From the NCBI GenBank assembly GCA_045627705.1, contig JAZQOE010000004.1, forward strand, positions 1 to 42,926: a stretch of DNA of 42,926 nt, in the 5' to 3' direction. This document shows positions 32,684-41,039 of the stretch, piece after piece. A program made the position numbers and the translations under genes. How positions within the stretch are numbered: the stretch's first letter is position 1; every line of letters starts with the position of its first letter. This DNA is from JBMNHG01 sp045627705 (GTDB taxonomy: Bacteria > Verrucomicrobiota > Kiritimatiellia > RFP12 > JBMNHG01). Below the pieces are notes generated by a model. It did no database searches. It was not told where the DNA came from and worked only from the letters and a program-made list of their open reading frames with translations.

Positions 32684-33047
32684 TTAGTAGGTGAAACCAA
32701 ATGTGAACATGAGCGAGAGCATGTCGAAGTTGATGTCTTTGTTGAAGCGTTCGCGACGGGAGATGATGGTTGCATCGTCTTTCGCGTCTGATGTGATGGA
32801 GCCATCGAAATCCATGAATTGCAGACGCATGCCAATTGCGATCGCGCGCAGCGATTCAAGAGGGATCATCACGGTCGAATCCCAGGTAAGAGTCGTAAGT
32901 AAGGGTGATGTCCGCGTTCTTCTTGCGGTGCTGCGACGACGTGAGGATGTCCGTTCCGCCATCGGCGAGGGCTGTTCCGGCAAGGCAGGCCAGCGGCATG
33001 ACAAGGCAGAGGAGGTGCGCGTAGCGCGAGGTATTCGGTGTCTTCAT
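32684..33047 (-). pseudogene. Small secreted/outer-membrane protein gene with a frameshift
   Basis: The first frame gives MKTPNTSRYAHLLCLVMPLA, a signal peptide ending in GTALADG, then TSSQHRKKNADITLTYDSYL, and stops at 32856. A second minus-strand frame overlapping it continues STVMIPLESLRAIAIGMRLQ and ends in DMLSLMFTFGFTY at 32684, a typical last strand of an outer-membrane barrel. Joining them near 32880-32895 by one base gives a coherent protein of about 120 aa. This could be a true pseudogene, a sequencing error, or a programmed frameshift; there is no obvious slippery homopolymer. It lies 17 bp upstream of the rhamnosidase gene. Confidence 0.7.
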
Positions 33048-33264
33048 TGTGTCGTGGTCCCAAGTTTCAAGGATATGTATTTATACTTGAAGATAGCGTG
33101 GAAGTAAAGCGCCGGACGGACTTCGGTGTACAAGATTATGAGCAACTGCGGACTCGCGCCGTTCGCGCTATCCAACCGGAAAATTATGCTATACTACTCG
33201 CCCGTGAAAGATATGCGGACATTCTCTCGGGCACGTTGGACGTGCGGAATCGCCCAATCAATCA

Positions 33265-33358
33265 CCACCACTCTCTACAAAGAGCAACAGCCTGTCTGTT
33301 TGACTTGACTATGACCAAACGGGAACTTGTACGCAACATCATCGCTGGGAGACCTGCG
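33265..33358 (+). repeat. 94-bp direct repeat, copy B (leader and first codons of the UroD-like gene)
   Basis: Counterpart of 23019-23112 (about 87% identical, ungapped). The leader upstream of the ATG at 33311 has two conserved hairpins, CTCT/AGAG and AACAG/CTGTT. Upstream of this copy no tRNA is recognisable, but the repeat begins with the same CCACCA. A possible -10 box TATACT lies at 33190-33195, which would give a leader of about 115 nt. Confidence 0.85.
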
Positions 33359-34324
33359 CCTCGCTGCGCTTTCTGGATGGGTAATCCGCATGGCGACAGC
33401 TGGCCGGAACTCCACCGCTATTTCGGCACGAAGACAGAGGAGGAACTGCGCGTCAAGCTCGGCGACGACCTGCGCTGGATTTGTCCGCAGTTTTTCGCGG
33501 ATTGCTATCAGGCGCCAGACGGACGCGCGATGTTCGACATGGGCGTTCGCAAGACGCGCCACGGACAGCCCGGTCCGCTTGCTGACGTGGAATCCGTTTC
33601 CGAACTCGATTCCTTCCCTTGGCCCGATGCGAAGTATGTTTACTTTGATACTTGTCTCGAGGCGCTCCGCAATGCCGGCGACTGCTATCGTGCAAGCGGC
33701 TTTTGGACCTGCTTTTATCACAACATCATGGACCTCTTCGGCATGGAAGACTACATGGTGAAGATGTACACCAATCCCGATGTCGTCGAAGCGGTGACCG
33801 ATCGCGTCTGCACCTTTTATTACGAGGCGAACGAGCGCTTTTTTGCGGCCGCGGGCGATTTGGTCGATGGGTTCTTCTTCGGCAACGACTTTGGGACGCA
33901 GCTCGACTTGATTTGCGGACCTGCGCAGTTCGACCAGTTCATAATGCCTTGGTTTCGTCGTTTCACCAATCAGGCGCACGAGCATGGCTACCAGGCTATC
34001 CTCCACTCGTGCGGCGCGATCCACAAGGTAATCGGGCGACTCATCGATGCCGGCGTGGATTGCCTGCACCCGCTTCAGGCGAAGGCGGCGAACATGGATG
34101 CCGAGACTCTTTCCCGCGACTTCGGCGGGGAGATTACCTTCATGGGTGGAATCGACACGCAGGATCTGCTCGTGCATGCGACGCCCGAAGCGGTCAAGGA
34201 AGACGTCCGCCGCGTGAAGCGTCTGCTCGGTCCTCGCTTGATTGTGAGCCCGAGCCACGAGGCGCTCCTTCCTAATGTTCCGCCCGCCAATGTCCATGCA
34301 ATGGCGGAAGCCGCCTTTGAATAG
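33311..34324 (+). CDS. Uroporphyrinogen decarboxylase-family protein (methyltransferase-like)
   Basis: 337 aa. The UroD/MtaA superfamily fold is shown by MTKRELVRNIIAGRPAPRCA at the start, FFGNDFGTQLDLICGPAQFD, the zinc-binding-like ILHSCGAIHKVI (His232, Cys234), HPLQAKAANMDAETL and EITFMGGIDTQDLL. The HxC motif points to the methylcobamide/corrinoid methyltransferase side of the family rather than haem synthesis; substrates are unknown. I chose the ATG at 33311 because it matches the start of the truncated copy at 23065; the frame is open further upstream. No Shine-Dalgarno is visible, but a structured duplicated leader precedes it. Phosphofructokinase follows 79 bp downstream. Confidence 0.85.
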   Translation: MTKRELVRNIIAGRPAPRCAFWMGNPHGDSWPELHRYFGTKTEEELRVKLGDDLRWICPQFFADCYQAPDGRAMFDMGVRKTRHGQPGPLADVESVSELDSFPWPDAKYVYFDTCLEALRNAGDCYRASGFWTCFYHNIMDLFGMEDYMVKMYTNPDVVEAVTDRVCTFYYEANERFFAAAGDLVDGFFFGNDFGTQLDLICGPAQFDQFIMPWFRRFTNQAHEHGYQAILHSCGAIHKVIGRLIDAGVDCLHPLQAKAANMDAETLSRDFGGEITFMGGIDTQDLLVHATPEAVKEDVRRVKRLLGPRLIVSPSHEALLPNVPPANVHAMAEAAFE

Positions 34325-34403
34325 TTTCCGGGGCGTCTGGCGGCATCCATCCGGTAGTCATTTCGCCCTTGCCGCAAACGGCGTTGAAGGGTACGATTGC
34401 ATC

Positions 34404-35738
34404 ATGGATTCCTATCAAAATCTCTTTGACCGGGTGCTTGCGCGCCCGGGCGATTATGACTTCAATGTTACCACGCTCGGCGAGTGCAAGATCGATTCGC
34501 CGGTGCGCGGCAGAAAGTTTGTCGCCGAAGGCGCCAGATGCGCCCTTTCCTCGGATGTCTCTATCGTCGATGGAGCGGCTGTCATCCCCGCTGATATGCC
34601 GTCCTTCGAGCGCGCGGGCGCGCATGCGAAGATTTTCCACGATCCCGCATGGAGCCGTGCCGCGATCCTCACTGCCGGTGGCCTTTGTCCGGGACTTAAC
34701 CATGTGATCAAGGCGCTCGTCGAAATCCTTTCGTTCGACTACGGCATCAAGACCATCTACGGCATCCGCTACGGGTACCGCGGCTTCATCGCGAAGTACG
34801 GCTACACGCCGATGATGCTGAATCCCGACAATGTCGATACCATCCATGAACTCGGCGGCACGATCCTTGGGTCGTCGCGCGGCGGACAGGACATCGGCGA
34901 GATCGTCGATACCCTGACGCGCATGAATATCAACTTGCTTTTCTGCGTTGGCGGCGATGGCACGTTGCGCGGAGCCCACGACATCGCGCAGGAATGTAAC
35001 CGCCGTCGCCTCGCCATCAGCGTGGTGGGCGTGCCGAAGACTGTCGATAACGACCTCAACTTTGTCGGCAACAGCTTCGGTTTCGAAACCGCCGTCGCCG
35101 CGACGGCGCCGATCATTCGCGCCGCGCACATCGAGGCGAAGGGCACTTTCAACGGCATAGGGCTGGTCAAGCTCATGGGCCGCGATTCTGGCTTTATCGC
35201 CGCATACGCGACGGTCGCGAATCCTGTCGTGAACTTCTGCCTGATCCCTGAAAAGCCCTTTGCCCTCGAAGGGCCATCCGGGTTGCTCGCGGCGATCGAA
35301 AAGCGCTTCAGGGCCAAAGACCACTGCGTGATCGTTGTCGCCGAGGGCGCGGGCCAGGACCTGATCGAAGATGCCTCGCAACAACGCGACCTTTCTGGCA
35401 ACCTGCTCAAGAAGGACATCGGCGAGTTTCTGAAGCAGCGCATTTCCGACCATTTCAAGTCGATCGGAGTCGATGCGTCGGTCAAGTATTTCGATCCGAG
35501 CTATTCGATCCGCAGCGTGCCCGCGCAGGGTTCCGATGCGATCCACTGCTACCTCCTCGCGCGCAACGCGGTCCATGCCGCGATGGCGGGGCGCACGGAT
35601 TGCGTCGTCGGCAACATGCACCACGGCAGCATCTACACGCTCGTGCCGATTCAGCTCGCCGCGATGGAGCGACAGAAGGTCGATCTTTCCTCCGACCTCT
35701 GGCGCGCCGTGCTCGACGCGACTTGCCAGGACTTCTAA
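34404..35738 (+). CDS. 6-phosphofructokinase, TP0108/plant-like type (phosphoryl donor probably ATP)
   Basis: 444 aa. PFK family motifs: TAGGLCPGLN (90-99), GGDGTLRGA (183-191), GVPKTVDNDL (209-218) and LMGRDSGFIAAYA. The enzyme phosphorylates fructose-6-phosphate in glycolysis. The residue after GGD is Gly, as in ATP-dependent enzymes, where PPi enzymes have Asp; the PKTVDND lysine, however, is the form seen in PPi enzymes and in plant or trypanosome ATP-PFKs. The combination Gly plus Lys favours ATP use, but this is inference. The start at 34404 is preferred over upstream in-frame ATGs because those lie within the UroD-like gene. The GH5 gene begins 15 bp downstream. Confidence 0.88.
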   Translation: MDSYQNLFDRVLARPGDYDFNVTTLGECKIDSPVRGRKFVAEGARCALSSDVSIVDGAAVIPADMPSFERAGAHAKIFHDPAWSRAAILTAGGLCPGLNHVIKALVEILSFDYGIKTIYGIRYGYRGFIAKYGYTPMMLNPDNVDTIHELGGTILGSSRGGQDIGEIVDTLTRMNINLLFCVGGDGTLRGAHDIAQECNRRRLAISVVGVPKTVDNDLNFVGNSFGFETAVAATAPIIRAAHIEAKGTFNGIGLVKLMGRDSGFIAAYATVANPVVNFCLIPEKPFALEGPSGLLAAIEKRFRAKDHCVIVVAEGAGQDLIEDASQQRDLSGNLLKKDIGEFLKQRISDHFKSIGVDASVKYFDPSYSIRSVPAQGSDAIHCYLLARNAVHAAMAGRTDCVVGNMHHGSIYTLVPIQLAAMERQKVDLSSDLWRAVLDATCQDF

Positions 35739-35753
35739 CCTCCGCAGTGTTTC

Positions 35754-37304
35754 ATGCCAAGACTCGCCTACATCTTCCTCGCATGCTGCGCCGCGGCCCT
35801 TACGGCCTTTGGCGCGGTGCCAGTCGAACTCCTCGGAAACAACACTTTCGAGACGCTCGACGATGGTGGTTGGCCACAGGGCTGGCCGAAGGGGAAGAAT
35901 GTTAGCTGCGTCGAAGAGGACGGCAACCACTTCGTCCGCATCAAGTCCAGCGGCGTAGAGTCGATGGACATGCTGTATCGTCGCGTCGCGCTTCCGCCGC
36001 GCGCTTCGGCGGTGAAACTTTCCCTCCGCGTGCGCCATGACGGCGTGAAGTCCGGCGCACACGAGTGGAACGATGCGCGAATCATCGTGAACGCCATCGA
36101 TGCCGAAGGGAAGAAGTCCGAAGTCGGAGCGCCCTATTTCCGTGGCACTTCCGATGGGTGGAAGGATGTCGCGCTCGACCTGCGGCTGCCGTTTGGCGCT
36201 GTCGCCCTCGAGTTGATTCCGTGCATGTTCAATGCTTCGGCCGGCACGCTCGACATCGATGACCTTTCGCTCGTTGTCACCTCCCGCAATCGTGTGGCGC
36301 CTACGCTGAAGGATTCCGACACGCTGGTTGTGAAGGGCAACCGCATCGTGACGAAAGATGGGCGCGAGCTTCATTTCCGCGGTTTGAACATTCCGAGCCT
36401 CGAATGGAACTGGCGGGGCGAGAAGGTCCTCGAATCCGCCGAGGCCGCTGTCGAGACATGGCATGCGAATCTGTTGCGCATTGCGGTGCATCCTCTTTTC
36501 TGGTTCGGACGCGGTGCCGAGCGCAACGATTGGAACAAGCAGGACGATGGAGGCGAAGGCTACCGCAAGATCGTCGATTCAGTCATCGCGTATGCCAACG
36601 ACAACGGTTGCTATGTGATGCTCGACCTTCACTGCTATCGTGCGCCGACACAGGCTCACGCCGACTTCTGGGCCGATGCTGCGGCGCGTTATGCGAACAG
36701 CCCTGGAGTGATCTTCGATCTTCTCAACGAACCGCATGGCACTTCTTGGGCTGTTTGGCGCGATGGCGGCGACATCCCGGTGGAGGGCGAGGGGACGGCT
36801 GTCCATTCGATCGGCATGCAGGCGCTTGTCGATGCGGTGCGCGCCACTGGCGCGAAGAACATCGTCGTCTGCGGCGGCCTCGATTGGGCGTACGATCTCA
36901 CCGGCGTCGCCGGCAGGTACGCGCTTGTCGATGAAAGTGGCAATGGCATCGCGTATTCCGCGCACATCTATCCGTGGAAGGAGATGACATGGGATGAAGC
37001 CATCGGCGCCGCCGCGCGCAAGTATCCCGTCATCGTTGGCGAAGTCGGTTGCCAGGATAAGCCGATGCCGTGGGAGACTGAAGCCGTGAACCCATACAAG
37101 TGGGCTCCGGCGATGCTCTCGTATCTTGAAAGGAACGGGCTGCACTGGGTCGCGTGGAGCTTCCACCCCGGCGCCAGTCCATGTGTAATCTCAGATTGGG
37201 ATTTTTCTCCAACGCCATGCTGGGGCGCGTTCGTCCGCGCCGTGCTCGAAGGCGCGCGCTTCCAGGATGGGAATGGCCCGCAGGACAAGGAGACCCTGCC
37301 ATGA
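35754..37304 (+). CDS. Secreted glycoside hydrolase family 5 endoglucanase-like enzyme
   Basis: 516 aa. A signal peptide (residues 1-20, FLACCAAALTAFG) is followed by an N-terminal CBM-like jelly-roll (about 22-178; NNTFETLDDGGWPQGWP, GTLDIDDLSLVV) and a GH5 barrel. The proton donor is Glu326 in FDLLNEPHG and the nucleophile Glu430 in VIVGEVGCQ; HCYR and SAHIYPW are further conserved active-site strands. GH5 covers cellulases, mannanases and related endo-beta-glycanases; the subfamily cannot be fixed by eye. Its stop overlaps the start of the CorA-like gene (ATGA at 37301-37304), so the two are translationally coupled despite unrelated functions. Confidence 0.9.
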   Translation: MPRLAYIFLACCAAALTAFGAVPVELLGNNTFETLDDGGWPQGWPKGKNVSCVEEDGNHFVRIKSSGVESMDMLYRRVALPPRASAVKLSLRVRHDGVKSGAHEWNDARIIVNAIDAEGKKSEVGAPYFRGTSDGWKDVALDLRLPFGAVALELIPCMFNASAGTLDIDDLSLVVTSRNRVAPTLKDSDTLVVKGNRIVTKDGRELHFRGLNIPSLEWNWRGEKVLESAEAAVETWHANLLRIAVHPLFWFGRGAERNDWNKQDDGGEGYRKIVDSVIAYANDNGCYVMLDLHCYRAPTQAHADFWADAAARYANSPGVIFDLLNEPHGTSWAVWRDGGDIPVEGEGTAVHSIGMQALVDAVRATGAKNIVVCGGLDWAYDLTGVAGRYALVDESGNGIAYSAHIYPWKEMTWDEAIGAAARKYPVIVGEVGCQDKPMPWETEAVNPYKWAPAMLSYLERNGLHWVAWSFHPGASPCVISDWDFSPTPCWGAFVRAVLEGARFQDGNGPQDKETLP

Positions 37305-38257
37305 TCCAGTACTACACGCTCGAAAACGGGAAGCTGGTGAAGGCGAAGGCGGAAAACGCCCGAATCTTCTGCTATGTGCAGCCGACAGAGGCGGAGCGCA
37401 ACAACCTCGTGGATGTCGATCAGATCGACGACCACAACCTTGCGTCCGCGCTCGACCGCAACGAGCTTCCCCGTGTTGAATTCGACACCAACCATCTCGT
37501 CGGAATCTTCCGCTCGCCCCAGCACTATGCCGCAGAGGACAACTTCCTCTTCCGTATCAACTCCATCGGACTCTTCCTCTTCCAGGACAAGCTGATCATC
37601 ATCATGCAGGAAGACGGCCATTTCTTCGAGGGGCGCGCCTTCAACAAGGAGCCTTTGCCCGATCTCGCCTCGGTATTCCTGCGGATCCTCTCGTCCTGCG
37701 TGACGCACTTCTTCACGCACTTGGAGGTCATCAACGACATCGCGTCGCAATTGGAACCCAAGCTCGCCAGTTCCATGGAAAACAAGAGCCTGATGCAGAT
37801 GTTCGCCATCGAGAAGAGCCTGGTTTACTACGTCAACGCCATCAGCGCGAACGGCCGCGCGATAATGCGTCTCAAGACCAACGCGCGCAATCCCGCGATC
37901 GGCGGTCTCTCGACCGAAGTGATGGAAGACATCGACGACCTCGCCATCGACAACGCGCAGTGCCTGGAACAGGCAAAAGTCTATGCGGGTGTCTTCACTG
38001 GCCTGATGGACGCGCGAGAATCGATCGTCAACAACAACATGAGCACCCTCATGAAGCACTTGACGGTCATCAACGTGGTCTTCCTGCCGTTGAACCTGCT
38101 CGCGGGCATTGGCGGAATGTCCGAGTACACCGTATTCACCAAGTGGCTGCCGATGGGTCTTTCGTACGCGCTTTTCTTCGTTTCGATCATAGCCCTCGGT
38201 TTCCTGACCTATCTGATCCTACGCCATCTCGAGCGCCGCTCGATGGATTTCAAGTAG
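37301..38257 (+). CDS. CorA-like divalent-cation transporter with altered signature motif
   Basis: 318 aa. A long cytoplasmic N-terminal domain (FLFQDKLIIIMQEDG, QMFAIEKSLVYYVNAI, DARESIVNNNMSTLMKHLTV) is followed by two C-terminal membrane helices, as in CorA/Mg transporters. The periplasmic loop after the first helix, normally GMN in YGMNFE, reads GGMSEYT (271-277), so Asn is replaced by Ser. GMN is the selectivity motif of CorA; variants occur in ZntB-like and other members. Mg, Zn or Co transport is therefore uncertain. The gene overlaps the GH5 stop codon by 4 bp. Confidence 0.85.
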   Translation: MIQYYTLENGKLVKAKAENARIFCYVQPTEAERNNLVDVDQIDDHNLASALDRNELPRVEFDTNHLVGIFRSPQHYAAEDNFLFRINSIGLFLFQDKLIIIMQEDGHFFEGRAFNKEPLPDLASVFLRILSSCVTHFFTHLEVINDIASQLEPKLASSMENKSLMQMFAIEKSLVYYVNAISANGRAIMRLKTNARNPAIGGLSTEVMEDIDDLAIDNAQCLEQAKVYAGVFTGLMDARESIVNNNMSTLMKHLTVINVVFLPLNLLAGIGGMSEYTVFTKWLPMGLSYALFFVSIIALGFLTYLILRHLERRSMDFK

Positions 38258-38261
38258 CGCC

Positions 38262-38303
38262 ATGCGCATCATGCTCACCACGACGGAACACACATCGCCA
38301 TGA
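38262..38303 (+). other. Possible 13-codon leader ORF coupled to pilB
   Basis: MRIMLTTTEHTSP-stop starts 5 bp after the CorA-like gene and its TGA overlaps the ATG of the next gene (ATGA at 38300). No Shine-Dalgarno was found for either start. It might be a translational-coupling leader, or chance. Confidence 0.2.
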
Positions 38304-40006
38304 GCCAGCCGAACAACGCAATCCTTGCATTCCTTCTCAACCGCACGGGCCTCTTCAAGGAGGGCCAGGTGGAGCAGTCGCTTGCCGCTCCGCACGACGA
38401 CAGCACCGGCATAGTTGACCTGCTCTGCAAGCCGAACGGCATCCGCGAGGAGGACTTCCTCCGCAAGCTTGCGCCGCTGCTCGGCCTCGCATACGCCGAA
38501 CTCGCTGGCGTCGAACCCGACCCCGCGCTCGTGGAACGCCTTCCCGCCCGCGCCGCATTCCAGTATTCGGTCGTGCCTGTGGCGTATGCCGATGGAGCGC
38601 TTACGGTCGCGACGAACAATCCCTTCGACACCGGCATGGTCGATGGACTCCGCCTCGCCATCAACGGCCCTGTCCGACTCGCGCTCTGCACGGGCGAAGA
38701 CATTGGCAAGGCCGCGCGCAAGTACTACGGCGTTGGCGCCGATACCCTCGAGAAGATGCTCGAGGATGGCCGCATGGATGTCGATGCCGATACCGACATC
38801 TCGAAGATCGACCTTAGCTCGATGGGGCAGGAAGCCTCGGTCGTGCGCTTCGTGAACCAGATCATCGCGGAAGCCGACAAGCAGGGCGCGACCGATATCC
38901 ACTTCGAGCCGATGGAGACGGAGCTTCGCATCCGCTACCGCATCGACGGACTTCTCCACAAGGTCGATCTTCCCGCGCAGTTGCAGAGGGTGCAGTCGGC
39001 CGTCATCTCGCGCATCAAGGTCATGGCCAACCTCGATATCGCCGAAAAGCGTCTGCCGATGGATGGACGAATCGGCATCCGCGCGAACGGCAAGGATATC
39101 GATATTCGTGTTTCGACATGCCCCACGACCTACGGCGAAAGCATTTCGCTCCGTCTGCTGCAGAAGAGCGGCGGCATCGTGCGCTTCTCCGACCTTGGCA
39201 TGGGCGAGCGCGACAACAAGGTCATCGACCGTACCATCCACCGTCCCAACGGCATCCTTCTGGTAACGGGTCCCACTGGTTCAGGCAAATCGACTTCGCT
39301 CTACGCCTTCCTCCACGAGATCAACACGATCGACAAGCGAATCCTTACCGCCGAAGACCCGATCGAATACGAGATGGCGGGCATCAACCAGGTGCAGGTG
39401 CGCGCCGATATCGGACTCACCTTCGCGCGCATCCTCCGCTCGTTCCTGCGTCAGGACCCCGACATCATGATGGTCGGCGAAATCCGCGATGGCGAAACCG
39501 CGCAGATCGCGGTCCAGGCCGCGCTTACCGGCCACTTGGTATTCTCGACCCTCCACACCAACGATGCCGCGGGCGCTTTCACGCGTCTCACCGACATGGG
39601 CGTCGAGCCATACCTGATAGCATCGTCTGTCGCGGCCGTGCTGGCGCAGCGACTCGTGCGCCGTCTGTGCCCCGCGTGCAAGGCGGAGGCGGATCCCGAT
39701 CTCGCGTTCCTGCGTTCGATGGATGTCGATACATCGATTTTCCAAGGCCGCAAGGTCCATGTGCCGGTCGGGTGCGACAAGTGCAGCAAGACAGGCTACA
39801 AGGGCCGCGGCGGCATCTTCGAAGTCCTTTCGGTTTCCGACGCGATCCAGTCGCTCGTCACGGCGCGCGCGCCTTCCGGCGATATCAAGGACATCGCGTT
39901 GAAAGAAGGGATGACGACGCTTCGCGACGACGGATGGCGCCGCGTCTTCAATGGTTTTACGACAGTCGATGAAGTCCTCCGTGTTACCGAGGACCAGGGC
40001 GAATAA
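38300..40006 (+). CDS. Type IV pilus / type II secretion assembly ATPase (PilB/GspE)
   Basis: 568 aa. An MshEN-like N-terminal domain (about 1-150) is followed by the N2 and ATPase domains: Walker A GPTGSGKST (324-332), Asp box AEDPIEYEMAGINQVQV, Walker B DIMMVGEIRDGET (388-400) and His box GHLVFSTLHTN. A tetra-Cys zinc site is formed by LCPACKAE and CDKCSKTGYKG, typical of GspE/PilB and absent from PilT. The protein powers pilin or pseudopilin polymerisation at the inner membrane. No other pilus genes lie in the window. The gene is preceded by a tiny overlapping ORF and followed at 12 bp by xseB. Confidence 0.95.
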   Translation: MSQPNNAILAFLLNRTGLFKEGQVEQSLAAPHDDSTGIVDLLCKPNGIREEDFLRKLAPLLGLAYAELAGVEPDPALVERLPARAAFQYSVVPVAYADGALTVATNNPFDTGMVDGLRLAINGPVRLALCTGEDIGKAARKYYGVGADTLEKMLEDGRMDVDADTDISKIDLSSMGQEASVVRFVNQIIAEADKQGATDIHFEPMETELRIRYRIDGLLHKVDLPAQLQRVQSAVISRIKVMANLDIAEKRLPMDGRIGIRANGKDIDIRVSTCPTTYGESISLRLLQKSGGIVRFSDLGMGERDNKVIDRTIHRPNGILLVTGPTGSGKSTSLYAFLHEINTIDKRILTAEDPIEYEMAGINQVQVRADIGLTFARILRSFLRQDPDIMMVGEIRDGETAQIAVQAALTGHLVFSTLHTNDAAGAFTRLTDMGVEPYLIASSVAAVLAQRLVRRLCPACKAEADPDLAFLRSMDVDTSIFQGRKVHVPVGCDKCSKTGYKGRGGIFEVLSVSDAIQSLVTARAPSGDIKDIALKEGMTTLRDDGWRRVFNGFTTVDEVLRVTEDQGE

Positions 40007-40018
40007 AGGAGTTCCATC

Positions 40019-40249
40019 ATGGCTGGAAAATCTGAAAAGGAACTTTCCTTCGAGTCCGCGCTTGCGCAGCTCGAGGAGATCGTGCGCAAGCTCGAGGGCG
40101 GCACTATGGGGCTTGATGAAATGGTCGGCGCCTTCGAGAAGGGCCAGGAACTGATCAGGCTCTGCAATGGCAAGTTGAACGAAGTCGAAAAGCGCATCGA
40201 GCTTCTCGTGAAGACGCCGGATGGAGTGAAGACGGAGCCAATGCAGTGA
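40019..40249 (+). CDS. xseB: Exodeoxyribonuclease VII small subunit
   Basis: 76 aa, the normal size. The family pattern is LSFESALAQLEEIVRKLEGG followed by LDEMVGAFEKGQELIRLC and LNEVEKRIELLV. XseB forms the helical part of ExoVII with XseA, degrading single-stranded DNA. xseA is not in the window. AAAGGAG lies 8 nt before the ATG, 12 bp after pilB. Confidence 0.95.
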   Translation: MAGKSEKELSFESALAQLEEIVRKLEGGTMGLDEMVGAFEKGQELIRLCNGKLNEVEKRIELLVKTPDGVKTEPMQ

Positions 40250-40315
40250 GTGGCGCTATTTGTGTCGCGAATCATGATGATGGTACTTCACGTTTAACAG
40301 GAAGGAAGGATTGAA

Positions 40316-40978
40316 ATGGGACTCGTTGGAAAAGATTGGCATCAGAATGTAATGGCAGCGCTTGATCTCGTGAGAGAAGAAGTAGTTGAAGCAACCCGGC
40401 AAGTCGAGAAATCCGGTGGTGCGGAAATGACACGAGGAAATCGCATTTTAGCTCGCAAAGCCTTAGACTACCTTGACAATCTCGACGATTTCATGATTGA
40501 TGTCGAAAACATTGGTGAAAAGTGGGATGGATTACAGAAGAAAATCATGGGAGATGTTGATGATGTAAGGGAGATGGTCCTTCCCACCAAATTCCGTATC
40601 AAACGGGGAGGCTATATTCGTAATGTCAAAGAAGTTGCACCATGGACTAATTTTACTGCATTAGTGAAAACGGATTCCTCGATAAAATTCAAAACAGGTG
40701 GAAATTCAGTTTTGAAAATCAATCGTGGAAAGGATTCGGATCGGTATCGGCAGTCAAAAAACGGGAAATCGCATGCCCGGTATTACCCGGAAACAAAAGT
40801 TCGCCTTGAATTTCAAGGTGTTAAATACTACTTGACAAGCCAATTCGCGCCGGAGGCCATTGTTCCCGTGGTGGCATGGTTTGCCAAGAAAGGAATTGAC
40901 GCAAGCGAGATTTGTAAAATAGTAGAACAGATCAATGAAATGCGCCTGGGAGGAGATCTTTTTGCAAACAGAAACTAA
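40316..40978 (+). CDS. Hypothetical protein, orphan, in AT-richer DNA
   Basis: 220 aa; I do not recognise the family. No signal peptide or membrane segment. The N-terminal half is helical and charged (HQNVMAALDLVREEVVEATR, RKALDYLDNLDDFMIDVENI); the middle is rich in Lys, Arg and Tyr (KINRGKDSDRYRQSKNGKSH), and the end is mixed alpha/beta (VKYYLTSQFAPEAIVPVVAW). A GGAAGGAAGGA Shine-Dalgarno precedes the ATG. Codon use is visibly more AT-rich than in pilB upstream, which together with the adjacent zeta-toxin pair suggests horizontal acquisition. It may belong to that element, but a link in function is not shown. Confidence 0.75.
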   Translation: MGLVGKDWHQNVMAALDLVREEVVEATRQVEKSGGAEMTRGNRILARKALDYLDNLDDFMIDVENIGEKWDGLQKKIMGDVDDVREMVLPTKFRIKRGGYIRNVKEVAPWTNFTALVKTDSSIKFKTGGNSVLKINRGKDSDRYRQSKNGKSHARYYPETKVRLEFQGVKYYLTSQFAPEAIVPVVAWFAKKGIDASEICKIVEQINEMRLGGDLFANRN

Positions 40979-41002
40979 CAATAAGTTGTTTTCCCAGTTC
41001 GC

Positions 41003-41031
41003 TTGTAGGTTTTGATTATTTGCTGTACGCT
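41003..41031 (+). promoter_or_regulatory. Predicted promoter for the zeta-like kinase gene
   Basis: TTGTAG (41003-41008) and TACGCT (41026-41031) are 17 nt apart. Eight bases separate the -10 box from the ATG at 41040, and no Shine-Dalgarno is present, so the mRNA may be leaderless or nearly so. Confidence 0.4.
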
Positions 41032-41039
41032 TTCAACAG

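Noticed and set aside
32856..33047. A complete 63-aa secreted peptide gene
   Set aside because: The sequence continues sensibly in another frame to a barrel-like C-terminus, so a frameshifted longer gene is more likely.
33038..33310. An N-terminal extension of the UroD-like protein
   Set aside because: The frame is open but the start at 33311 matches the truncated copy at 23065 and the family N-terminus; the upstream part is leader sequence.
23019..33358. A typical integrated phage or ICE between the two 94-bp repeats
   Set aside because: No integrase, relaxase, capsid or replication gene is present, and the block contains the housekeeping gene cmk; only the repeat arrangement suggests integration.
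34272..36491. A 739-codon minus-strand open frame opposite phosphofructokinase and GH5
   Set aside because: The plus-strand genes have clear family motifs and catalytic residues; the antisense frame has none and spans two unrelated genes.
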